From the NCBI GenBank assembly GCA_021737445.1, contig JAIPDY010000078.1, forward strand, positions 1-12,554: 12,554 nucleotides of DNA, given 5' to 3'. Below are positions 1 to 6,989 of this stretch, piece by piece. A program made the position numbers and the translations under genes. Each line of letters starts with the position of its first letter. The stretch's first letter is position 1. Below the pieces are notes generated by a model that was given only the letters and a program-made list of their open reading frames with translations, ran no database searches and was not told the DNA's origin. The stretch is from Desulfotignum sp. (GTDB taxonomy: Bacteria; Desulfobacterota; Desulfobacteria; Desulfobacterales; Desulfobacteraceae).

Positions 1-2171
1 GACGATACTGATTGACAAGGCATTTCCTGATAAGAGAATTCCCAGAGCCCGGCGTTGTCTTTTGCGTGTGGCGTAACCGGCAGTTCCGGCGGGGACGGGT
101 CCGTCAGAGTTTCCTGCTGGAAATGATACAGGGGGGTTGCCGTGACATCCGGAAACCCGGACTCTTTGGTAAACGGCAGAACAATGGCGTTCTCATGCCA
201 GCCTTCTCCCAGGAAGTGTCCCTGGGCATTGACGCTGCCGAAAACAATACCAGGCGGAATAAAAAAATCCTCATATTCATACTGGGGTTTGACAGCTTTG
301 TGGTAATCGAGCCAGATGGGAGAGGCGGCCCTGGCACCGGTCCCCTGGTCTCCCATGGGTGCGGCATCGTCAAACCCCACAAAAACCCCGGTCAGCAGGT
401 AGGGGGTGAATCCCACGAACCACGCGTCGCGGCAGTCGTTGCTGGTGCCGGTCTTGCCGGCTGCCGGATGGCCGAGGGTACCGGCGCGCCATCCGGTTCC
501 CTGGTCAACGCTCTGTTTCAAAAGGTGGGTGATGATATAGGCGTTTTGGGGACTCATGGAACGGGCGGTTTTGGGCGGATTGTCAAATAAAAGGCGGTGG
601 TGGTGGTCATAAACGGCGAGGACCAGTCTCGGCTCGATCCAGGTGCCGCCCCTGGGAAAAGCGGAATAGGCCCTGACCAGTTCGTTCAGGCTGGTTTCGC
701 AGGCACCCAGGCTGACCGCCGGCACACGGGGCAGGTCAGATTCAAATCCCATCTGACGGGCCTGTTCAATAATGTTGTCAATGCCGATCCGGAGGGCCAG
801 ACGGGCCGTTGCCACGTTGATGGAGTGGATCAGGGCCGTGGCCAGCAGGATCGGACCGCGATAGGTCCCGGAAACGTTTTTGGGCGCCCACAGGGTCTGG
901 GAGGTCGGCTGGAACACGGAAAACGGGGCATCCATAATCAGGCTTGCAGGGGTGTACCCCCTGGCCAGGGCAGCTGAAAAGACCACTGGCTTGAACAGGG
1001 AGCCGGGCTGGCGAAGGGCCTGGGTCGCGCGGTTGAACTGGCTGGCCTGCCAGTCATATCCCCCTGCCAGGGCCTTGACCTCGCCGGAATGAGGATCCAT
1101 GGACAGTACTGCGCCCTGAGGTCTGGAGGCCTGGTCCTGGGTCAGCCGGTCGAGTCCCTGGCGAAGCGCGCTCATGGCTGCTGCCTGGTGTGCCCGGTCA
1201 TAGGTGGTGTAGATATGCAGCCCCCCCTGGTAGAGGGCATCCTCGCCATAGACCGGAAGAACAATACCCCTGGCCGTCATCTTTTCCTTTCCCAGTGCCT
1301 TGACCAACCGGCGGCGGACTTCGGACAGAAAATACTGTCCCTCTTTCCAGGACGGATCAGGCATACGTTCGTAGTGCAGGGGTTCGGCTGCAGCCGCCTC
1401 GAACCGGTCTCTGGAGATGAATTGTTCGGCCAGCATCCGTTCCAGGACATACTGCTGCCGGGCAGCGGCCTTTTCAGGGGCCTTGTAGGGATTGAGCCGG
1501 GACGGGGATTTGGGCAGCCCGGCCAGGAGGGCGGCCTGGGCCAGGGTCAGGTCCCGGGCGTGGCAGTTGAAATAGGTCCGGGCAGCCGCCTCGACCCCAT
1601 AGGCGCCGGCCCCGAAATAGATCTCGTTCAGATAGATGGCCAGGATCTGATCCTTGGTCAGGTGTCGTTCCAGGTGATAGGCCAGGACGGCTTCCTTGAA
1701 TTTACGTTCCAGGGTCTTATTTCCGGACAGAAGCAGCCGTTTGACCACCTGCTGGGTGATGGTGGAGCCGCCCTGGTGCCATGATGCTGCTTTCAGGTTG
1801 TTTGAAAAAGCACGGAAAACGGCCTGGGGGTCGACCCCGTCATGGGTGTAAAAGGCACTGTCTTCCACGGCGATAAAGGCCTGTTTCAGATGTTTTGGCA
1901 GGCTTTCCAGGGGGGCGTAAAACCGTTTCTCCCGGTAAAAATAGGCCAGGACACTGCCGTCTCCGGCATAGACAGTGGTGGTCAAAGCGGGGCGCCATTC
2001 CTTCAGCTGTTTCAGGCTGGAGAGGATATCCAGGGCCGGGGTGGAGCTGCCTCCAAAGGCGGTACCCCCGGGCACTGCAATCAGGGTAAGAGAGAGGGCC
2101 AGACAGAGGGTCAGGGTCAGACAGAAGGTCCTGCTTTCCGGGGTTTTTTTCTCAGGAACGGTCTCAGGCAT
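1..2171 (-). CDS. Class A penicillin-binding protein (PBP1A-type, bifunctional), 3' end cut by window
   Basis: Bifunctional peptidoglycan synthase: glycan-strand polymerisation and peptide cross-linking on the periplasmic face of the inner membrane. I translated 723 codons with no stop before the left edge, so the C-terminus is missing. A hydrophobic segment at about residues 16-37 is a signal anchor. The GT51 domain spans about 70-245, with EDSAFYTHDG (catalytic Glu103), GGSTITQQ (134-141), KFKE (157-160) and YLNEIYFG (180-187). The transpeptidase domain spans about 350-620, with SLFK (Ser391 nucleophile, Lys394), SIN (450-452) and KTGT (573-576). All catalytic motifs of both activities are present. 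The ATG overlaps the upstream gene's stop by 8 bases and has no clear Shine-Dalgarno sequence, which suggests translational coupling. The family is certain; PBP1A rather than PBP1B or PBP2A subclass is less so. The region is GC-rich and throws long antisense open frames. Confidence 0.95.
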   Translation of the reverse strand, partial: MPETVPEKKTPESRTFCLTLTLCLALSLTLIAVPGGTAFGGSSTPALDILSSLKQLKEWRPALTTTVYAGDGSVLAYFYREKRFYAPLESLPKHLKQAFIAVEDSAFYTHDGVDPQAVFRAFSNNLKAASWHQGGSTITQQVVKRLLLSGNKTLERKFKEAVLAYHLERHLTKDQILAIYLNEIYFGAGAYGVEAAARTYFNCHARDLTLAQAALLAGLPKSPSRLNPYKAPEKAAARQQYVLERMLAEQFISRDRFEAAAAEPLHYERMPDPSWKEGQYFLSEVRRRLVKALGKEKMTARGIVLPVYGEDALYQGGLHIYTTYDRAHQAAAMSALRQGLDRLTQDQASRPQGAVLSMDPHSGEVKALAGGYDWQASQFNRATQALRQPGSLFKPVVFSAALARGYTPASLIMDAPFSVFQPTSQTLWAPKNVSGTYRGPILLATALIHSINVATARLALRIGIDNIIEQARQMGFESDLPRVPAVSLGACETSLNELVRAYSAFPRGGTWIEPRLVLAVYDHHHRLLFDNPPKTARSMSPQNAYIITHLLKQSVDQGTGWRAGTLGHPAAGKTGTSNDCRDAWFVGFTPYLLTGVFVGFDDAAPMGDQGTGARAASPIWLDYHKAVKPQYEYEDFFIPPGIVFGSVNAQGHFLGEGWHENAIVLPFTKESGFPDVTATPLYHFQQETLTDPSPPELPVTPHAKDNAGLWEFSYQEMPCQSVS

Positions 2172-2997
2172 TGGTAAACCGGTAGGTAATCATGTTCAAA
2201 AGGTCTGAGACCCGCCGGGCGTATATGATCCGGGAAAGATCGACAGGCCGGTTCAGCTGGATTTCAAGGCTGAGGCGCCCGGGGGTTTTCAGATAGGCTT
2301 TCAGACCTTTGAGTGCGCCGGCCTGGTCCGGGTGGCCGGTGTGTTGTGCCGATGCCATGGCCAGGTTCACAGTCCCGGTCAAAAAGCCTGCCAGGTCCTC
2401 ATCGATCAACCGGGATGCCAGGCTTTGGTCCTGGTATGTCAGACACAGGGCCTGGATCCGCAGTCCATTGAAATCAAGGTTTTTGATCCGGCCGGGATAA
2501 AAATGATCCAGCACAAGGGTCAGCCCGAGGTTGCCCAGAGGCGGGGCCATGAAGTTCAGCCGGGGGATGTCCAGCCGGCATTGGTCCGGGTTGTAAATCA
2601 CGCCGGCATCCATGTCCGCCATCATGGGGCAGGGATCAGCGGACAGGCCCCGGGGCACGCCGGGAAGCGCAATCACATGGATGCCGGTCATGCGCAGGGT
2701 GAACTCATAAGGCATTGACCAGAATTTCAAAGGGGGGGAGAAAATGATCCGGTCCACACGCACCCGGAGCCCCCTGGCCCCTGTGATTTTTGCCTGGTGC
2801 AGGATCAGATCCAATTGCCATGGCCGGATCTCAAGGCCTTGCCAGGAGATCAGTACAATATCTGAGACCCTGGCGGCCTCTTCTCTCAGAAAGGCATCGG
2901 TTCGGGCAGTGAGATACCTTTTCAATGCCTGGCCTGAGACAACGGCCAGGAGAATGAGCATCAGGGCCAGTAATGTGCTGATGACGAATCGGCGCAT
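2164..2997 (-). CDS. Membrane-anchored protein of unknown function, possibly AsmA-like
   Basis: A 277-residue protein with one N-terminal hydrophobic segment (about residues 4-23, after MRRF). It acts as a signal anchor or uncleaved signal, leaving the rest in the periplasm. The body has repeated beta-strand-like stretches such as GLRVRVDRIIF and RLSLEIQLNRPV. These resemble AsmA-type or other membrane-to-periplasm beta-rich proteins, but I do not recognise a defining motif and the AsmA suggestion is weak. Its stop lies inside the start of the penicillin-binding protein gene (ATGCCTGA overlap), so the two are co-transcribed and probably translationally coupled. This points to a role in envelope assembly (inference from context). 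The ATG at 2997 begins just before the hydrophobic segment, which fits; the ribosome-binding site is weak. Confidence 0.75.
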   Translation of the reverse strand: MRRFVISTLLALMLILLAVVSGQALKRYLTARTDAFLREEAARVSDIVLISWQGLEIRPWQLDLILHQAKITGARGLRVRVDRIIFSPPLKFWSMPYEFTLRMTGIHVIALPGVPRGLSADPCPMMADMDAGVIYNPDQCRLDIPRLNFMAPPLGNLGLTLVLDHFYPGRIKNLDFNGLRIQALCLTYQDQSLASRLIDEDLAGFLTGTVNLAMASAQHTGHPDQAGALKGLKAYLKTPGRLSLEIQLNRPVDLSRIIYARRVSDLLNMITYRFTNA

Positions 2998-3230
2998 GTT
3001 CAGATCTCTGTTTATGGGTTATGAGAACCATATCATCGTTTAAAAATGCATTGTGTGATCCTCTTACATTGAACAACTGACTCTTCACATATCAGCAGGC
3101 AGATAAATTTGCAAATCATTGTGTTGTCAGGCTTGATGCCGGGCATTGGCTTGGGAGGATACCTTTCGATGTAATTCTGTATTTGCCATACCTGTCTTCT
3201 TTTGGGGCAGAAAGAACTTTTTTCTACTTC

Positions 3231-3260
3231 TTGACAAAACCAAAAAAAGCAATTAATTAT
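3231..3260 (+). promoter_or_regulatory. Possible sigma-70 promoter for the methyltransferase gene
   Basis: A perfect -35 hexamer TTGACA (3231-3236) is followed after 18 bases by AATTAT (3255-3260), which matches the -10 consensus at 4 of 6 positions. The surroundings are A/T-rich. It lies about 125 bases upstream of the start codon and would leave a 5' leader of about 115-120 bases containing the inverted repeat at 3301-3324. A better -10 match, TAAAAT (3264-3269), is too far from the -35 box to pair with it. Confidence 0.35.
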
Positions 3261-3300
3261 CCTTAAAATTGCTGATTTGGTAGTGATTAATGGAAATCCG

Positions 3301-3324
3301 TTGCAGGATATCACATTGCTGCAA
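3301..3324. promoter_or_regulatory. Inverted repeat, possible operator
   Basis: Perfect 6-base arms TTGCAG and CTGCAA lie 12 bases apart, centred about 75 bases upstream of the methyltransferase start codon. The half-site spacing suits a dimeric helix-turn-helix regulator. No regulator gene is in the window to pair it with, and arms this short can occur by chance. Confidence 0.3.
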
Positions 3325-3375
3325 AATCAAGACCGAATTGAAATCAGGGACAAACAGACAACGCGGCAGTCTGGT

Positions 3376-3381
3376 GAGGAG
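3376..3381 (+). promoter_or_regulatory. Ribosome-binding site of the methyltransferase gene
   Basis: GAGGAG sits five bases before the ATG at 3387. This supports that start over later in-frame candidates. Confidence 0.7.
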
Positions 3382-3386
3382 ACAAA

Positions 3387-4412
3387 ATGAATGGCAAAGA
3401 GGTGGCCCTGCTTGCCATTGAACAAAAAAGACCCCCGCGGCTTCCCGTCGCTCTGATTGCCGGTGGAGAGTGGTATGTGTCGGCCCGTGGCCGGACGTTT
3501 TCCCAGATTATCGATAAGCCGCAGCAGCTTGCCGATATTTTTACCAAAGGATTTGAAGGGGTCGGTCAGGATTTGCTTTGGACAGGTGCCGGTCTGCTCA
3601 ATTACCCGATACATTTTTTGGGGTGTCCCATTGTGGATGATACCCCGGCCTCTCCAACGCTTTCCGGAACTGTCATTTCCAGTCTGGATGAACTTTCCCG
3701 CCTGCGTATTGAGACGGTAACTGGCAACGCCACCATGCAGGGAATCATCAAGTCCCACCATATGACGGCCGATGCGATTGGCAAAGAGACATTGATTATG
3801 CCGACCCTGTGGGGACCGTTTACCACTGCTGCCAGGATTATCGGAACTGAGCAGCTGATGTTGTACACCATCACGGATCCGGTCAGAGCCAAAGAACTCA
3901 TCGCTTTTTCAACCGATCTTATCTGGGCGATTGTCGAGCAAATTCTTGTGCACCCGGATATTCCGGGTTTGAACATTTCTGAGCCTGTGGCCTCAAGTGA
4001 TCTGATTTCACCCGCCACTTTCCGCCAATTCGTAATGCCGGTTCTGTCTGAAATCACCAACAGAGCCAGGGCGTTACAAAAATATACCAGCCTGCATATC
4101 TGCGGAGATACCACCCGGATACTGGAGGATATTTTGATCATCCACCCGGATTGTTACAGCCTTGAATCCAAGGTGGATTTAGGAGAGGCGCACAGGTTTC
4201 TTGGCGGGAAAGTGTGTGTGCTGGGAAATGTTTCACCCACCGGCCCCTTTTTAACGGGTCAGCCCGAAGAGGTCTGCCATGAGGCGCGGCAATGCCTGGC
4301 GGCATGGGGAGACCCCAGGGGTTACATCCTGACGGTAGGCTGCGATTTTCCAAGAAGTGTTCCAATGGAAAATATCAAAGCCCTGATGTCTTTTCAGCAG
4401 CACATACTTTAG
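3387..4412 (+). CDS. URO-D superfamily methyltransferase (MtaA/MtbA-type corrinoid methyltransferase)
   Basis: A 341-residue member of the uroporphyrinogen decarboxylase superfamily. It looks like the zinc methyltransferase branch that moves methyl groups between a methyl-corrinoid protein and a thiol or other acceptor, rather than heme-pathway HemE. The zinc ligands are visible: His237 and Cys239 in HICG, and Cys319 in TVGCD, in the expected HxC...C arrangement. EPVASSDLISP (199-209) matches the conserved MtaA/MtbA stretch. Length is typical for the family. It is cytoplasmic, with no signal or membrane segment. No corrinoid-binding protein or partner methyltransferase is next to it, so its methyl donor and acceptor are unknown. 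It stands alone on the plus strand, and its TAG shares bases with the stop of the convergent isomerase gene. A role in the neighbouring hydroxy-acid pathway is possible but not shown. Confidence 0.85.
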   Translation: MNGKEVALLAIEQKRPPRLPVALIAGGEWYVSARGRTFSQIIDKPQQLADIFTKGFEGVGQDLLWTGAGLLNYPIHFLGCPIVDDTPASPTLSGTVISSLDELSRLRIETVTGNATMQGIIKSHHMTADAIGKETLIMPTLWGPFTTAARIIGTEQLMLYTITDPVRAKELIAFSTDLIWAIVEQILVHPDIPGLNISEPVASSDLISPATFRQFVMPVLSEITNRARALQKYTSLHICGDTTRILEDILIIHPDCYSLESKVDLGEAHRFLGGKVCVLGNVSPTGPFLTGQPEEVCHEARQCLAAWGDPRGYILTVGCDFPRSVPMENIKALMSFQQHIL

Positions 4413-5695
4413 ACAGATGCAAGGCGGGAAATCAGGTTGCCTGATTTGTCAAATTCCAGTTCCAGTTCCTGTAAGCCGACGCTTTCCAGCCGATTTTTAT
4501 CCACAGTTGCAAGACATCCCACGGAAACCATCATGGAAGTAAGTTCCAACGTATTCTTGATATGGACCACACGAAGGTCTTCCAGACTGAACGGCCTGAC
4601 CGTTTTCAAGGCATGCGCAATGACTTCTTGATCAGTGGGGAAGGCTAGCGGAACCATTCCCGCTTCCGGGGCACAGGCCGTAAGGCAGTTCATGGATGTC
4701 TTGGGAAAATCTATCTTATTCACGAACCGTTGGGTGGTGAAATCTGCCTGTGACATCCCTACCGCGCTGCCTTCACTGCCTTCGGTGAGATCGCGCACAA
4801 AGATCCGTGTAATTTTCGGCCACTGGCGCTTTGCGCCGTAGGCACATATATCACGTCCCACCACACAGGGGTCAATACCTTCACCACTGATATCTTTGCC
4901 CATTTCGTCTATGATCAGCAGATCAATCTCCTGTAAGGGAAGGGTTGGCAGACACTTTCGCGCCAATTTGAGAAGCTCTGTTTCCACAGCTTCAATATCA
5001 CGGGATTTCACCAGGGCGATTTTGGCTGTTTCATGCTCCTGGTTTTCTACCAGGCACACCCCGAAAAGGACGTTGTTCTTTTTCAGCAGTTCCTTTCCTG
5101 CAGTACTGATTATTTCATACTGGGAGCGAACCGTTGAAAGGCGGTGATAATACTCAGCACCGATCTGGTTGCCCAGACCGATAGCCATCATCTTGATGAG
5201 ACCACTCTCTGTGGGACCGATGAAGTTGGTGTGCGGCTTGATCCGGTTGATGAGGACAATGCCGTCTGCCTCATGCGCCAGCCGGTTGAGAAACAGGGGA
5301 ATACCGTTGACCGTTCCCATCGGCGCCACCTCCATTGTAGCGTAAATTGGAGCACCCACGCTGGTCTCGGTGATTCCCCGGGCAGACAGAACATCGATCT
5401 GACCCCGGGCTGTGGCGCCTCCGTGGGACCCCATGGCTGGTGTGACAAAAGGATGATAGCCCGCTTCTTTTAACTTGCCGACCACAGCTGCCACAACAGT
5501 TGTCAGATTGGAAATACCCCGGCTTCCCACGGCTATGGCCACGCTGGATCCTGCAGGAAGTTTAAGATGTTTTTTGACGGCCAGCCATTCGCTGTCCAGT
5601 TCAGCCACAATATTTACGGCCGGGGGTATATCAAACCGCTGCCGAATCATTTTCATTTTTGGCAGCGGTAGTTCATTCTTTCTGTCACAGTCCAT
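4409..5695 (-). CDS. LarA-like nickel-pincer isomerase (DUF2088 / lactate racemase family)
   Basis: A 428-residue LarA-superfamily protein. Characterised members use the nickel-pincer nucleotide cofactor to racemise or epimerise 2-hydroxy acids by hydride transfer. Visible motifs are VGSRG (56-60), GSHGGAT (89-95), NRIKPHTNF (150-158) and ESGLIKMM (163-170). I infer that His91, His155, Lys168 and His184 correspond to the LarA catalytic and cofactor residues; the Lys-to-His spacing of 16 agrees with lactate racemase. The lysine should carry the cofactor. The protein is cytoplasmic. It is the last gene of the minus-strand operon, 39 bases after glcF, and is preceded by a modest TAAGG ribosome-binding site. 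Its partners import and oxidise hydroxy acids, which suggests it feeds the oxidase the correct stereoisomer. The cofactor genes larB, larC and larE are not in the window. The substrate is unknown; lactate, malate and other 2-hydroxy acids are all possible. Confidence 0.88.
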   Translation of the reverse strand: MDCDRKNELPLPKMKMIRQRFDIPPAVNIVAELDSEWLAVKKHLKLPAGSSVAIAVGSRGISNLTTVVAAVVGKLKEAGYHPFVTPAMGSHGGATARGQIDVLSARGITETSVGAPIYATMEVAPMGTVNGIPLFLNRLAHEADGIVLINRIKPHTNFIGPTESGLIKMMAIGLGNQIGAEYYHRLSTVRSQYEIISTAGKELLKKNNVLFGVCLVENQEHETAKIALVKSRDIEAVETELLKLARKCLPTLPLQEIDLLIIDEMGKDISGEGIDPCVVGRDICAYGAKRQWPKITRIFVRDLTEGSEGSAVGMSQADFTTQRFVNKIDFPKTSMNCLTACAPEAGMVPLAFPTDQEVIAHALKTVRPFSLEDLRVVHIKNTLELTSMMVSVGCLATVDKNRLESVGLQELELEFDKSGNLISRLASV

Positions 5696-5734
5696 ATGGT
5701 TGCCTTATTTTATCCCTTACCTAATCATAATGTT

Positions 5735-6979
5735 TCAAATCAAGTCATTGATCAGCTCAACCGGATGCACAACCTTTAAACCATCCTCACAAGAAAGGTT
5801 CATGCTCAGATTGATATAACATCCCGGGCAGGCAGTGGCCCAGTATTCAGCACCTGTTGCCCTGGCATTTTGTATTTTTTTCGACACGATCTGTTTTGCG
5901 ATATCCATATGTTTATATGCAAAGGAACCGCCTCCTCCACAACACACATTAGCGTCTTGAGACGGAATAAACCGGCAATATGGAATCTGTGAAATCAGGT
6001 TTTCAACTTTATTGTTGACAGTCTGTGCGTTTCTCAAATGGCAGGGATTATGAAAGGTAACCTTTCTGACAGGTATTTTTTTCACCAGAAAAGGAGATAA
6101 GAGGCGAAAATGATCAAACAAAAATTCATTGATATCAGATACTTTTTTGGCCAAAGATAATGCATCCTGATCGGGATAGCCCATGGATTTGAGCAAATCT
6201 GGATATCCTTTGCACAAAGCGGAATGACACGTTGCGCAATCCGTAACAATTGCGACAGTATCCTCTTTATTGAATACCGCAATGTTTTGAAGAATGTTTG
6301 ACAGGGCTTTGTCGACTTCGCCATTGATAAACACCGGCAGGGCGCAGCAGGTCTGATCATTGGGGATGATCACAGTGAAACCCATTTTGGTGAGAATTCT
6401 GACGACACTTTTTCCGATGTTGTCGAACATGTAGTTGGTCGCACACCCGGTAAAATAGAGAATGGTTCCCCGGGATTTCCCTGCAGGCCGATTTTCTTCG
6501 GACAACTGTTTTCGGAATGGTTTTTTATTGAATTCGGGCAGTCTGTGAAGATTGAACCTGCCCGATGCCAAATCATTTGAAAATTTTTTCAGCACTACAT
6601 TGCGCCCGTATTTGGCAATGTTAGCGGCGAATTCCATTTTTTCTTTATCGGTAAATACCTGATATGCCAGCCGCAACAGCCAGCCATACCCGAACTGATC
6701 TGACAGCTGGCTTCGCATTTTGACAAACAAGGTGTCATGACGGACACCGGACGGACAATTGGCCGCACACGTACCGCACATCAGACATTGTGAAAAGACA
6801 TCGCTGAACTCTTTGGAGGGTGTAATGTTCCCTTCATCTACAAACCGGGCAAGCTGAACCTTCCCCCTGGGACTCAGGGTTTCGTCCTTGACAATTTGAT
6901 AAACCGGGCATGTATTGAGACAAAGTCCGCAACGGCCACAGTCAAAAATTTCATTTTTCGGCGCGTTAGATAATTTCAA
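5735..6979 (-). CDS. glcF: Glycolate/D-lactate oxidase iron-sulfur subunit GlcF
   Basis: A 414-residue iron-sulfur subunit that takes electrons from the flavin subunit encoded just upstream and passes them towards the quinone pool or another carrier. Two [4Fe-4S] motifs lie near the N-terminus: Cys14/17/20/24 and Cys65/68/71/75. Two CCG domains follow: one with Cys179, Cys211-Cys212 and Cys248, the other with Cys313, Cys346-Cys347, Cys384 and Cys387. This is the full GlcF/HdrD-like layout at normal length. The start codon appears to be TTG: the first in-frame codon of the series is TTG at 6979, with AAAGAG six bases before it and no ATG or GTG near it upstream. It begins 10 bases after the glcD stop, consistent with coupled expression. 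An HdrD-like partner role is an alternative, but pairing with GlcD makes GlcF much more likely. Confidence 0.92.
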   Translation of the reverse strand: MKLSNAPKNEIFDCGRCGLCLNTCPVYQIVKDETLSPRGKVQLARFVDEGNITPSKEFSDVFSQCLMCGTCAANCPSGVRHDTLFVKMRSQLSDQFGYGWLLRLAYQVFTDKEKMEFAANIAKYGRNVVLKKFSNDLASGRFNLHRLPEFNKKPFRKQLSEENRPAGKSRGTILYFTGCATNYMFDNIGKSVVRILTKMGFTVIIPNDQTCCALPVFINGEVDKALSNILQNIAVFNKEDTVAIVTDCATCHSALCKGYPDLLKSMGYPDQDALSLAKKVSDINEFLFDHFRLLSPFLVKKIPVRKVTFHNPCHLRNAQTVNNKVENLISQIPYCRFIPSQDANVCCGGGGSFAYKHMDIAKQIVSKKIQNARATGAEYWATACPGCYINLSMNLSCEDGLKVVHPVELINDLI

Positions 6980-6989
6980 ATTATGCTCT

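Larger units (their letters stand above)
2998..3386. other. Divergent intergenic region, no gene seen
   Basis: About 390 bases between the leftward envelope gene pair and the rightward methyltransferase gene. It is clearly more AT-rich than the sequence to its left. Short open frames on the minus strand here have no recognisable content or good ribosome-binding sites, so I leave them out. It should hold the promoters of both transcripts. A candidate rightward promoter and an inverted repeat are listed separately. I found no convincing leftward promoter, RNA gene or riboswitch. A short palindrome, ATGCC-G-GGCAT (3136-3146), has too small a loop to form a hairpin and could only be a protein site. 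Confidence 0.6.

Noticed and set aside
1648..1665. Imperfect palindrome CCAGGATC-T-GATCCTTGG
   Set aside because: It lies inside well-conserved coding sequence of the penicillin-binding protein (KDQILAIYL region) and is best explained by codons.
12..2208. Long plus-strand open frames (12-590, 597-977, 1089-1784, 1842-2177 and overlapping ones)
   Set aside because: They lie antisense to the penicillin-binding protein gene, whose motifs are clear on the minus strand. They are low-complexity Gly/Gln-rich products of high GC content.
3291..3306. Possible sigma-54 promoter (TGG ... TTGCA)
   Set aside because: Only nine bases separate the GG and GC elements instead of ten, and the -24 element does not match well beyond TGG.
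2831..3314. Minus-strand open frames in the divergent intergenic region (2831-3088 and 3033-3314)
   Set aside because: No recognisable domain or good ribosome-binding site. One runs into the membrane-protein gene in another frame, and the composition looks non-coding.
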